Assembly (NCBI RefSeq): GCF_002127325.2
Contig: NC_035439.2
Span: 145,530,709-145,594,708 of the forward strand
Source: Helianthus annuus
Taxonomy: Eukaryota > Streptophyta > Magnoliopsida > Asterales > Asteraceae
DNA length: 64,000 bases
Direction of reading: 5' to 3'
Shown piece after piece: positions 54,700 through 64,000 of the stretch. Below the pieces are notes generated by a model, which saw nothing but the letters and a program-made list of their open reading frames with translations, did no database searches and was not told the DNA's origin. How positions within the stretch are numbered: position 1 is the first letter of the stretch; every line of letters begins with the position of its first letter. The translations under genes were made by a program, and so were the position numbers.

Positions 54700-56583
54700 A
54701 TGCCTCCAAGGAGAAACAACAACAGGCCTCTTGATGAAGTGTATGAACGAGAGTTGGAGCAGCGACTCATGGCGAGAGTGGATGAACGGTTGGATCAAGT
54801 GGTCAATCAGTTGACTGATCGGATGGCCGATTTGATCAATCGTAGGAGGCAGAGACCCAATGATGGGTATGGTTCTGAAATTAGTAACCCATTTGGTGAT
54901 GATTCGACTTCCGAAGACGAACAGGAGGGGCAACCAAGGGGTGAACGTGGAGATGGTAATCGGCGTTGGGAGGCGGGGATGCGTACTAGCATTCCAGAAT
55001 TTGATGGTGACACTTTGAATCCAGAAAATTTCATTGATTGGCTTGCTGTGGTTGAAGAGGGGTTCGAATTCAAAGAGGTACCCGAAGACAAAAGGGTTCC
55101 TTTGATTGCTACCAGGTTACGTGGTAGGGCATCGGCTTGGTGGAAACAACTGAAACTGTCTCGTGAAAGGATGGGAAAGTCAAAGGTCACAACCTAGAGG
55201 AAGATGAAGAAGTGCATGAGGGCCAACTTTATTCCTCATAATTATCAGCGTTTAATGTACCAGCGGTTACAGAATTTAAAGCAGGGATCCAAAACGGTTG
55301 AAGATTACACAACGGAATTCTATCAGTTGGTGGCTCGAAATGATATTCAAGAGACTGAAGATCAACTTGTCTCTCGTTACATTGGTGGTCTAAGGCTTGC
55401 AATTATGGAGTCTGTGAATTTGTTTGATCCGTTGACTATTTCTGATGCACATCAGCGTGCCCTGGTTTTTGAAAAGCAAACCCGACGTAGTGGTGGTTCA
55501 GCCTCATCTGCCTTGACAGGAGGTAGTTCGGGTTCGGGCAATGTGGCGTCTTGTTTTGTGCCCAATCAAGCAAAATCGGGTGGTGGCGCTGCTGGGTCTA
55601 GTTCTAAAGGGGCCGGTACTAGCAATATGAAATGTTTTAATTGTGGGGAGACGGGTCATCGCCAGGCAGAGTGCAAGAAGGCTGGGAAGAGACACTTGTA
55701 TAACGAGCCTGATGGATGGGAAGATGATGATGAGGTTGGTGAGACTTATGAAGACGGCCCGGTTTATGATGAGGAGCCTGAGTGTGAAGAAGAGGAGGTG
55801 GCTGGAGATGTGGGGTTGAGTCTGGTGGTTAGGCGTTCATGCTATACACCAAAGGCCAGTGATGATGATTGGCTTAAGCATAACATCTTCCATTCGACTT
55901 GTACTGTGTTGGGAAAGGTTTGTACCTTTGTTATTGACTCAGGGAGTTGTGACAATCTAGTTTCTGAGGAGGCTGTCAGAAAGCTAGGTTTGAAGACGGA
56001 GAACCACCGTAAACCTTATAAGCTCCAGTGGCTCAAGAAGGGAGGCGAGGTACAAGTCAGTAAGCGTACCCTTGTTTCTTTTTCTGTTGGTAAAACATAT
56101 AAGGATGATGTGTGGTGTGATGTGGTACCTATGGACGCTTGTCATTTGTTGTTGGGGAGGCCTTGGGAATATGATCGATGCGTAGTGCATAACGGGCGTT
56201 CTAATACATACAGTTTCATGTTTGATAATGTGAAGATAACTTTGTTGCCTAATAAACCCAAAGAAGTAGCCGCCAAGCCCACCGGTACCCTGTTGACTCT
56301 TTCTCAGTTTGAGAATGAATTGGAGGTGGGAGATGATGTTTTTGTGTTGATTGGTAAGGAAGTGGTTGATGGGGTCAACATTCCTGAAGCTATGGTTCCT
56401 TTGCTTGAAGAATTTTCTGATGTTTTCCCTGATGAATTGCCTGATGGATTGCCACCTTTGCGTGACATCCAACATCATATTGATTTGGAGCCTGGGTCAC
56501 AGTTACCCAATAGACCACATTACAGGATGAGCCCTGGTGAGCATGAAGAGTTGCGAAGGCAGGTTGAGGAAATTGATTTCTAA
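54700..56583 (+). pseudogene. gag: Reina gag-protease with one in-frame stop
   Basis: Frame from ATG 54700 (MPPRRNNNRPLDEVYE) to 56583. Gag core with SIPEFDGDTLNPENFIDWL and RLRGRASAWWKQL; a TAG at 55195-55197 sits where gag proteins of this group usually have Trp (before RKMKKCMR). It then continues in the same frame: FEYNR-type gag tail, CCHC knuckle CFNCGETGHRQAEC near 55640, protease VIDSGSCDNLVS near 55930, then the RT linker. It ends at TAA 56581-56583, caused by a one-base insertion near 56568 in GAGGAAATTGATT. All domains are otherwise well preserved. Confidence 0.9.
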
Positions 56584-59119
56584 GGGCCACGTTCGTGAAA
56601 GTATGAGCCCTTGTGCTGTTCCGGCTTTATTGACTCCAAAGAAAGATGGCACTTGGCGTATGTGTGTTGACAGTCGGGCAATCAACAAGATTACTGTGAG
56701 GTACAGGTTTCCTATTTCTCGACTTGATGATTTACTTGATCAGATTAGTGGTGCTACTATTTTTACGAAGTTAGACTTGAAGAGTGGGTATTACCAGATT
56801 CGTCTTAGACCGGGTGACGAGTGGAAAACTGCCTTCAAGACTCGTGAAGGGTTGTATGAGTGGTTGGTGATGCCATTTGGTTTATCAAACGCACCTAGTA
56901 CTTTTATGCGTGTGATGAATCAGTTACTTGGACCTTTTCTTGGGAAGTTCGTGGTTGTGTATTTTGATGATATTCTTATTTATAGTGCTTCCTTCAGCGA
57001 TCATGCTGGGCATGTGAGGCAGGTTTTGGCCTTACTACGCAGGGACCGTTTTTATGCAGCCACCAAGAAGTGTGTGTTCATGACCCCTAAGGTGTTGTTC
57101 TTGGGGTATGTTGTTTCTGGTGATGGGATACAGGTTGATGAATCCAAAGTAGCGGCTGTTCAAAATTGGCCAACTCTTACTACCATTACTGAAGTTCTTA
57201 GTTTCCATGGGCTTGCTTCTTTTTATAGACGGTTTATTCCACACTTCAGTTCTATTATGGCCCCAGTGACAGATTGTATCAAGGGGAAGACGTTTGTATG
57301 GACAGTTGAGGCAGATTTGGCTTTTCAAGTTGTGAAGGAGAAGCTCACTACAGCACCAATTCTGGTATTGCCTGATTTTTCTCAAGTTTTTGAACTTCAT
57401 ACTGATGCCTCAAAGGTTGGAATTGGTGGGGTTCTTAGTCAGGGTGGTCGACCTGTTGCTTATTTTAGTGAGAAGTTAACTGGGCCTAAGTTGAGGTACA
57501 GTACTTATGATCTGGAGTTTTTTGCAGTGGTCCAAGCTGTAAAGCATTGGCGTCATTACTTGTTTCAAAAGGAGTTTGTTTTGTTTACGGATCATGATTC
57601 CTTAAGGCATATTCGTACTCAAGACAAGGTATCTCATAAGCATGGACGATGGTTGGCTTTTCTTGAGAAGTTTACTTTTGTGGTCAAGCACAAGAATGGT
57701 GTTTCAAATAAGGTTGCTGATGCCTTAAGCAGGAGGAATAATCTGCTTGTTTCTATGAGGGTTGATGTGCCAGGTCTGGAGGTCATTCGTGAGCAGTTAG
57801 CCATTGACCCTTATTTCTCAGTTATTTTGCAGGATGTGGAAACTGGGAAGAAGTCAGACTTTCTTTTGCATGATGGCTTTTTGTTCAAGGGGAATCAGCT
57901 ATGTATTCCTGATTCTAGTCTTCGTTTACAGATTATTAAGGAGTTACATGGTGAAGGGCATGTTGGTCGTGACCGCACTTTACAGTTGGTGCAAGCTTCT
58001 TATTATTGGCCTACTATGAGGAAAGAGGTGGATCGTTATGTGAAGAGGTGTCGTATTTGTCAAGTTTCAAAGGGCACGGCTACCAATGCGGGTCTCTATA
58101 TGCCTTTGCCAGTCCCCTCGCAGCCATGGGTTGATATTAGTATGGATTTTGTGTTGGGGTTACCTCGTACTCAGAGGGGTAACGATTCTATTTTTGTTGT
58201 GGTGGATCGGTTTTCTAAGATGGTCCATTTTATTCCTTGCAAGAAGACGACTGATGCTGTTAATGTGGCCCAACTCTTTTTTCGGGACGTGTATCGTTTG
58301 CATGGGCTACCTTCTTCTATTGTGTCTGATCGGGATACCCGATTTCTGAGTCATTTTTGGCGTAGCTTGTGGAAGATGGTAAATACTCAGCTCAACTTCA
58401 GTAGTGCTTATCACCCACAAACTGATGGCCAAACTGAAGTTGTTAATCGGTCACTTGGGAATTTGCTGAGGTGTTTGGTTGGTGATCATGTGAAGGCATG
58501 GGATCAAAAATTATGCCAAGCTGAGTTTGCTCATAATCATGCTGTTAATCGGAGCACCGGGTATAGCCCATTTCAGGTAGTTTACTCATCTCAGCCTCGG
58601 AGACCACTTGATTTGATGTCTCTTTCTGTTTCTGGATCTGTCCCAAAGAAAGTTCAAGATTTTGTAGAGGGTTTACATGAAGTTCATAGTGCTGTGTATG
58701 ATCATTTGACCCGAACTAATCTGAAGTATAAGCAAGCTGCTGATCAGAAGCGTAGGCATGTTGAGTTTGAGGAAGGTGATTTTGTTTGGGCTGTTTTGAC
58801 TAAAGATCGTTTTACAGTTGGGGAATACAATAAGTTGTCAGCCAAGAAGATTGGTCCAGTTGAAATCGTGGAGAAGATCAATCCGAATGCGTATCGTCTG
58901 AAGCTGCCGAGTCACATTCGTTGTTCTGATGTGTTTAACGTGAAGCATCTGGTGCCTTATTATGGTGATTCTTCCGATGATGAACCTGTTGGTAATTCGA
59001 GGGCGAATTTTGTCTATCCAGGGGGGAATGATGCAGGCCCAAGTGTTGAGGAACGGGCCATCTTGTATTTAGAGGCCCAAGATCGCGTGACAAAAGGGGC
59101 TTCACTAAAATGGCTCTAA
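56537..59119 (+). CDS. pol: Reina pol: RT, RNase H, integrase; ends inside 3' LTR
   Basis: About 850 residues open in the frame following the insertion near 56568; the upstream limit is a GTG and real pol sequence starts at KLISKGHVRES. RT has YFDDILIYS near 56960; RNase H HTDASKVGIGGVL and TDHDSL; integrase zinc site HGEGHVGRDRT...CRICQVSK; catalytic core MDFVLGLPR, VSDRDTRF and HPQTDGQTEVVNR; then the C-terminal VKHLVPYYGDSSDDEP. The last 30 codons (after NDAGPS) are encoded by the 3' LTR, a known Reina habit. Expression would need the upstream frame to be bypassed. Confidence 0.9.
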   Translation: MSMKSCEGRLRKLISKGHVRESMSPCAVPALLTPKKDGTWRMCVDSRAINKITVRYRFPISRLDDLLDQISGATIFTKLDLKSGYYQIRLRPGDEWKTAFKTREGLYEWLVMPFGLSNAPSTFMRVMNQLLGPFLGKFVVVYFDDILIYSASFSDHAGHVRQVLALLRRDRFYAATKKCVFMTPKVLFLGYVVSGDGIQVDESKVAAVQNWPTLTTITEVLSFHGLASFYRRFIPHFSSIMAPVTDCIKGKTFVWTVEADLAFQVVKEKLTTAPILVLPDFSQVFELHTDASKVGIGGVLSQGGRPVAYFSEKLTGPKLRYSTYDLEFFAVVQAVKHWRHYLFQKEFVLFTDHDSLRHIRTQDKVSHKHGRWLAFLEKFTFVVKHKNGVSNKVADALSRRNNLLVSMRVDVPGLEVIREQLAIDPYFSVILQDVETGKKSDFLLHDGFLFKGNQLCIPDSSLRLQIIKELHGEGHVGRDRTLQLVQASYYWPTMRKEVDRYVKRCRICQVSKGTATNAGLYMPLPVPSQPWVDISMDFVLGLPRTQRGNDSIFVVVDRFSKMVHFIPCKKTTDAVNVAQLFFRDVYRLHGLPSSIVSDRDTRFLSHFWRSLWKMVNTQLNFSSAYHPQTDGQTEVVNRSLGNLLRCLVGDHVKAWDQKLCQAEFAHNHAVNRSTGYSPFQVVYSSQPRRPLDLMSLSVSGSVPKKVQDFVEGLHEVHSAVYDHLTRTNLKYKQAADQKRRHVEFEEGDFVWAVLTKDRFTVGEYNKLSAKKIGPVEIVEKINPNAYRLKLPSHIRCSDVFNVKHLVPYYGDSSDDEPVGNSRANFVYPGGNDAGPSVEERAILYLEAQDRVTKGASLKWL

Positions 59120-59551
59120 CTTGGGCTACAGGTGTCCGTTTTGGGCGTGCGACCAGGCGATACGATCGTGAGAACGAAGCCCATCTTTCCACAAACCACG
59201 TGGGTCAACGTCCAGGCCCAAAAACGCTTATTTCTATGAGTTATTTACATTTTTATGTTTTTTAGTGCTTTTCGTGGACTTTTATTTGCTTCTAGCTTTT
59301 GGCCCAAGTGTGTTTTGAGGCCCGTTTTGAATTTAGGTTGTTATTTATATGGATGTAATGGGAGGAAGATAATCAGTTTTGAGTTTAATGAAAAGTCATT
59401 TTTTTCTCCCAATTCACTTGTGAGTGTCTTGAGTGTGAAACCCCCAATTTTCGGTATTCCACAAGAATCAACGAATTTTGGAAGAGTTGTTCCTGGTATT
59501 CTGTGTGAATCAACAGGTCCAATTTCATATCCTATTTCCTAGTCTACATCA
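59029..59551 (+). repeat. Reina 3' LTR
   Basis: 523 bp, preceded by polypurine tract AGGGGGGAA (59020-59028). Ten bases shorter than the 5' LTR owing to loss of one arm of the AAACCACC inverted repeat. Confidence 0.95.
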
Positions 59552-59556
59552 ATAAA

Positions 59557-60803
59557 ACTATAAAAAAATACAAAATACCAATCCGATTAATCCCTATTAA
59601 TCCTGACTAATCGCTAGTCGGTACCTCACCAACCGACTAGCGCCTCCAGATTCCTAATTATATTAAGACATTAAACACTGAAATTGAAACACCCCTGTAA
59701 TTTTTTCAACGTAAAATCCATGAAAATTACAAAGTCACACATATGTTAATATTGAGCTTGGATTAGACATGTTAAGATTTAAAAAAAAAATTGTAATGAA
59801 AAGTCTATTTACCGAGGCAGGAAACACACACATGACATAGTAATACCTTCAAGCAATAGATGATAAAACTTAATAGAACAAATCTTACTACTGATGATGA
59901 TGATGATGACGTTTGGTCTAAATCTGTTACCTTTTGTCCTTCAAAGGGGCCAGTTATATGTCAAACCATATGGATGGGCCTAAAAGATTATCCACTTAAT
60001 TTGGAAACTTGTTTTAACATTTAATAAGGTATGTAAAAGAGATGTTTAAAAGCCCAAACACTTTAAACTATAAACCCTTAATATTATACTAAAAGCAACC
60101 CAAAACGAAAGTCATGAGGACAGGTGCATAAAAAACTCGTATCTGGAAGTAGACCCGAGAAAAAAAAATCCTAGAACCGGTTATTGTTGTACCCGGGCAC
60201 CCGTAACCAAAATTTGTGATGCAACCAAGTTTTCTCACAAAAAAAGAAGAAATTCGTGAGTTCATCTAGGTTTTTTAGTTCATCTTGATGGTTGTTGATA
60301 AAGAGCTCATCCAAAATTTAGCGGACTCCTATTTGAAACAAGTGAAGAGAAGCAAGTGAGCTAGAAAAAATGTACAACTTACAATGAACCACAAGAAGTT
60401 ACATGCCTATCTATTCATTTAATATCGTATTTAGGTTGTAAATTTGTCAAGATTTGACACCACTTGACAAAAAAAGGAATTTGGCGCAATCGTCTTTTAG
60501 TCTCTTAGTCTTTTATGCTTCCGCTCGGTATTATGATTATTAAAGTTTAAAGTGAAACTCTTTTAATTTTTTTTTTTTTGGTTAAGGGTGAATTTTTATT
60601 GACCCACCCAAACTTGAATGGGCCATTGAATCTCGTTCTGGGTTGGCTGGGTTTTTAAACCTCTCTTTTTCACACCTTATTAAATCTTGAAATAGGTTTT
60701 CAACATTAAATGAATAAACTGTTTAGGCCCATATAGTTTAACAAATAGCTGGCCCATTTGAAGGACAATAAAAAGCCCATCCTTTTGTTTGCAATGTTAA
60801 CTG
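59557..60803. other. Spacer with short inverted repeats
   Basis: No gene. CGCTAGTCGG...CCGACTAGCG forms a hairpin at 59612-59642. A larger inverted pair (59935-60063 and 60645-60775) is listed separately. A poly-T run lies at about 60567. Confidence 0.5.
59935..60775. repeat. Inverted repeat pair (~125-bp arms)
   Basis: 59935-60063 and the complement of 60645-60775 share TTGTCCTTCAAA, GGGCCAG, TGGGCCTAAA, ATTTAATAAGGT and AAAGAGA, about 75% alike. They enclose ~580 bp without a gene. A third copy of the inner half is at 1483-1545. A decayed MULE-type element is possible; no TSD was found. Confidence 0.5.
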
Positions 60804-61173
60804 GTGGAATACCCAAATCCGTTTCATTTGAATGAGTATAAGCATGATCGAAGAGAAAAACATTGGCAAGCTGCTAAATGGATTCTATACGGTACATCCG
60901 TAGTACAACGTATGTTGGATTGGTATTCGAACAGTAAATACAGTCAATGGTTTGGTTATGACGGTGCAGGTTTTAGACAAGAAAAGGTCAACCATATTTT
61001 ATGATTTTACGCATACAAAAGCTCCGAAAATTTGGAACTCTACTATGTTGTCAGATGTCGTTGTGTTGATTACAAAAGCAGATGATGTTAGTCAAAGTGT
61101 AAAACTCTTAGCAGAAAACCAAGTTTATCACATAAGGAAGAAGCACTTTAGTGTTTGGTATCTCTATATCTGA
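60804..61173 (+). pseudogene. Unrecognised protein-coding fragment, frameshifted
   Basis: Two overlapping plus-strand frames, 60804-61004 (ending GYDGAGFRQEKVNHIL) and 60952-61173 (MLSDVVVLITKADDVSQSVK...), read like one degenerate exon with a frameshift near 60995. The first part HLNEYKHDRREKHWQAAKW is rich in charged and aromatic residues, unlike random AT-rich frames. I do not recognise the family. Low confidence that it was ever a gene. Confidence 0.25.
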
Positions 61174-61735
61174 GTTAACATCCAGCAGTATTGGTTGTGA
61201 CCACGTTCAATTCTTGTTTGGACCTGATCATTATTGAACCCGCTTGAACATTGGTTTGAGGATACTATGATGGTTAACAGTGAGATTGGTGGCATTGGTA
61301 TTCGCCATGGTGGAGATTTGTTGAATTAGAAGGCATAAAAAGTAATACAACTGGATGGCAAGGGGTTTGGAAGAAAGTGATAGTGGAACTAAGACTATAT
61401 ATATTCTAGTATTTCTCATCTCTCTAGCGTTTCTTACATTATGAAGGTGTTAGAAGTAGGTAAAAGAAGGTCTAAACTATTGATGTGTAATTCCTTAATC
61501 CATGCGGGTCAAAAGAAGTAGGTTGTTTATGTAATTTGAAGATAGTCCGTTTATGTTGTAATTGGATTAGTTAATAAGTGCGAGGACTGGAAGCGACTAA
61601 AGGAAAGATTACAACCTACATCTAAAGGGAAGCGACACCTCTCCTGCAGACACGACGTTTCACAAGGCGACAACACCACAGGTCTTCATGCATCATGTCG
61701 ATTCAAGAGGAGTCACATCCATTCATTCGCACCTC
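61174..61735. other. No gene seen
   Basis: AT-rich flank up to the TSD AAATA of the element that begins at 61741. Confidence 0.5.
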
Positions 61736-61740
61736 AAATA

Positions 61741-62104
61741 TGTTGGTTCAGACCTTGGCTAATACAAACTTACACACACAATACTCTTTGTATATTGATC
61801 TTTTAAAGAATTACAAAGGTTACTGAAACAAAGAAAAAACTACTGCTATTTATAATTGAAAATTGAACACATGCTAATAAACAATTACTGCACGTTCACT
61901 TCCATCCAACGTTCATTTGCATGAAACTCGGTCAAACTTGACCATTTCACACAAACGTGCAGATTCTAAATTCTAGGTATAATTCCTTTTTCAATATTAG
62001 CATATGCTGGAAGGAACAACCCGGATGACCCATTCGACCATTTGACTCATGACCCGATAACGCGTCGACTCGTGTGACCCGCAAACAAACTGAATAACCC
62101 AACA
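61741..62104 (-). repeat. 3' LTR of the non-autonomous element
   Basis: 364 bp, apparently identical to 63082-63445. Confidence 0.95.
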
Positions 62105-62116
62105 ATCACCCCCTTA

Positions 62117-63067
62117 ATCGGTTTGTTCACACCACTCGTTCACGACACCCGAATCACAATCTCCTCTCGAACCATCTTCTATCGGACTCCCGACCTCAAC
62201 CACGGTCACGCCCAAAGCCTTCGATTAACTCGACCTATCCTGGACACCCCGGTCTTCACCTCGACCACGTCCAAAGTCGTCTTTTACTCGACCTATCCCG
62301 GACCATTGACCTCTCCTCGGTCATGTCGAAGGCCATCTCGGATCGTGATTTCATTATTCTGTCAAACTCTTACTTGATAAGCACCACTTGCGTATCAACC
62401 GCCAACTAGACACCAGCCACCCGCTGCACCGTCTTCGAGTCACTAAACGAATATCTCAGCCACCCCGCTGTTTCGTTTCTACCGCGCTACACCCGTTGGT
62501 TTTTTCTGCCATAAGAATTCGACGCCTCCTTGCGATTCTTCTCCTAGGCAAGAAAGAGTATCCGACAAATAAAAACATGATCCCTATCAACAAAACTGGG
62601 TTTACAAGCTCGCTGATTTGGCCTAATCACAACTCGTCTCCGCTACCCTCTTGACCCGCTAGAACTGAAACCTTTATTTTTTTCCTACTCAATCAATCGT
62701 GCTGTTCACCCTATCTTGAAAACCTGCACCTGAATCGATTGCACCCCCTGGTTCGCTTACCATTTCCTTTGATAACCCTAACAACCAAGGATCTTCAGTG
62801 TTCGTCATCGGTTAACACCGCCGTTCCAAACGGCAATTCCCCGCGACAACGGCCGAACCGTAACACCTCTTTCTCTCCGTTTTCTGTTGTTTGCTGATCT
62901 CCCGTGTTATGTGTGTAGTAACACCCCCTATTTCCGACCCGAATCAGTAGCCAAAGCCTGTGATTGTCGACCCACCTACGGTTCCGTTGCGATGGCAACC
63001 CGCACTGCACCCGAAGGCGAACGACACTTGCGACGGTCGACTCTCAAAACAGCCCTCTTTAACCTTC
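62117..63067 (-). other. Interior of the non-autonomous element
   Basis: GC-richer than its flanks (TCGACCACGTCCAAAGTCG style). It has a repeated CTCGACCTATCC phrase (62229 and 62289) and short frames on both strands, none matching a known retroelement protein. It may be packaging leader plus captured or scrambled sequence. Confidence 0.6.
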
Positions 63068-63079
63068 GCTCTGATACCA
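63068..63079 (-). promoter_or_regulatory. Primer-binding site
   Basis: Minus strand TGGTATCAGAGC, two bases inside the 5' LTR. Confidence 0.85.
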
Positions 63080-63081
63080 AT

Positions 63082-63445
63082 TGTTGGTTCAGACCTTGGC
63101 TAATACAAACTTACACACACAATACTCTTTGTATATTGATCTTTTAAAGAATTACAAAGGTTACTGAAACAAAGAAAAAACTACTGCTATTTATAATTGA
63201 AAATTGAACACATGCTAATAAACAATTACTGCACGTTCACTTCCATCCAACGTTCATTTGCATGAAACTCGGTCAAACTTGACCATTTCACACAAACGTG
63301 CAGATTCTAAATTCTAGGTATAATTCCTTTTTCAATATTAGCATATGCTGGAAGGAACAACCCGGATGACCCATTCGACCATTTGACTCATGACCCGATA
63401 ACGCGTCGACTCGTGTGACCCGCAAACAAACTGAATAACCCAACA
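63082..63445 (-). repeat. 5' LTR of the non-autonomous element
   Basis: 364 bp; contains the element's promoter. Confidence 0.95.
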
Positions 63446-63662
63446 AAATAGGGTTGTTTATTTCACTTGTAAATATCTCTCGCCTGTAAAATCACAATTA
63501 TGCAATACAATTGAAGTTCTGTAAGTTCTGTTGAATTTGTTTCTTATTTCATCTTTATTTTCATATCAAGTTCATAGACTGGGGCCAACATTAACATGTA
63601 ACTTTATTAAAAAGTAGTAGCTGTTTTTCAAAGTATAACTGAACATATTACAATATTCTTAA

Positions 63663-64000
63663 TCACCTGGAAAGAAGATTACAACAGTACTTCTGAATAG
63701 CATTACAAAATATACATCTCAGATGACTCAAGAAACGGAAATGTGCAGTTCTCCATGTGGTGCTAACTATCAACGGAACTAACACCAGCCAGAAACCAGC
63801 AAGGAATCCACACATTATGCTAATAACCAAGTCCCGATCTTCTCCATGTGATTCATCGTCTTCTTCTTCGTATCTGTTAGGTGCCTGATCAATTGAACAA
63901 CTTTCAGTGAGTGGATCTCCACAAAGCTTGTTGCCTGAGAAGCATGACTCGTTGAAGCTCTGAAGCTGGGTGCCCAGTGGGATTTTTCCTGTCAAATTGT
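63663..64000 (-). CDS. LRR receptor-like protein, C-terminal end (cut by window)
   Basis: An open frame enters from the right edge and ends at TGA 63665-63663; 112 codons are visible. It begins with the last leucine-rich repeat (NLTGKIPLGTQLQSF), then the cap FSGNKLCGDPLTESC with its paired cysteines, an acidic juxtamembrane stretch (YEEEDDESHGEDRD), one membrane helix (VISIMCGFLAGFWLVLVPLIV) and a short basic tail without kinase (TTWRTAHFRFLSHLRC...LLSR). This is the layout of Cf-type/EIX-type receptor-like proteins, plasma-membrane immune or developmental receptors that pair with SOBIR1-type kinases. The ectodomain lies beyond the window, so ligand and full integrity cannot be judged. Confidence 0.88.
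   Translation of the reverse strand, partial: NLTGKIPLGTQLQSFNESCFSGNKLCGDPLTESCSIDQAPNRYEEEDDESHGEDRDLVISIMCGFLAGFWLVLVPLIVSTTWRTAHFRFLSHLRCIFCNAIQKYCCNLLSR

Larger units (their letters stand above)
54136..59551 (+). mobile_element. Ty3/gypsy chromovirus, Reina-like
   Basis: LTRs 54136-54668 and 59029-59551 start TGATGCAGGCCC and end AGTCTACATCA; TSD ATAAA at 54131-54135 and 59552-59556. Length 5.4 kb, compact as usual for Reina. Between the LTRs I see three substitutions and one 10-bp deletion (about 99.4% identity), so it is recent. One stop in gag and one frameshift before RT make this copy defective unless suppressed. Confidence 0.92.
61741..63445 (-). mobile_element. Non-autonomous LTR element (copia-type), very young
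   Basis: Two 364-bp LTRs (61741-62104, 63082-63445), TGTTGG...CCCAACA, with no difference that I can see. TSD AAATA at 61736-61740 and 63446-63450. Minus orientation: primer site TGGTATCAGAGC at 63079-63068 next to the right (5') LTR, and polypurine TAAGGGGGTGAT at 62116-62105 next to the left LTR. LTR TATA (TATAAATAG on minus) near 61858-61849. The 977-bp interior has no gag or pol, so it depends on enzymes made elsewhere. Confidence 0.9.

Noticed and set aside
59891..59912. GATGATGATG run as a regulatory element
   Set aside because: Short trinucleotide repeat with no supporting context.

Overview
The window is repeat-rich nuclear DNA of a flowering plant. The retroelement families, the plant-type PIF/Harbinger SANT gene, the receptor-like protein and the spliced glycosyltransferase all point to a eudicot. 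The style of the Tekay, SIRE-type and TGATGTG...CACATCA LTRs suggests Asteraceae, but that is an inference from recall, not a search. Only two host genes are supported: a three-exon nucleotide-sugar transferase (51232-53513, +), and the 3' end of an LRR receptor-like protein at the right edge (63663-64000, -). Almost everything else is mobile or tandemly repeated DNA, and many elements can be delimited to the base by terminal repeats and target-site duplications (TSDs).

Layout. 1-1075: 5' end of a Ty1/copia element (-). 1640-2615: hAT element with an 8-bp TSD, carrying a nested tRNA-derived SINE. 2870-10737: satellite of ~369-bp monomers (about 19 units), split by a ~1-kb insertion. 10746-13645: non-coding retroelement-like remnants and a LINE fragment. 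13655-19474: large Mutator-like element (MULE) split by a 3.6-kb gypsy solo LTR. 19540-20829: second MULE with a perfect 9-bp TSD. 20896-21254: foldback MITE. 21323-21979: hAT element. 22419-24095: Harbinger element with a decayed SANT gene.

25339-49707 is a three-level nest. A 1.68-kb solo LTR (TSD CTTGC) was entered by a Tekay-type Ty3/gypsy element (26041-48726, TSD CCCAG). That element was entered in its 5' LTR by a 13.4-kb SIRE-type Ty1/copia element (26403-39770, TSD GAAAT, minus strand). The copia element encodes gag, a second zinc-knuckle ORF, pol and, downstream of pol, a 913-aa accessory protein of unknown function. The Tekay element has two small ORFs ahead of gag and a pol broken by five stops and one frameshift, although its LTRs are about 99% identical.

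54136-59551 is a Reina-type chromovirus whose pol frame runs into its own 3' LTR. 61741-63445 is a small non-autonomous copia-type element with apparently identical LTRs, about 0.2 kb downstream of the receptor-like protein gene.

The most unusual material is the copia accessory-ORF cassette: it is bracketed by two copies of a polypurine-tract-like motif, has a likely splice acceptor at its ATG, and sits with a CAGCGAA motif array that recurs in the gag leader and, as a palindrome, in the LTR. Also notable is the recurrence of palindromes upstream of the TATA box in several unrelated LTR families here.
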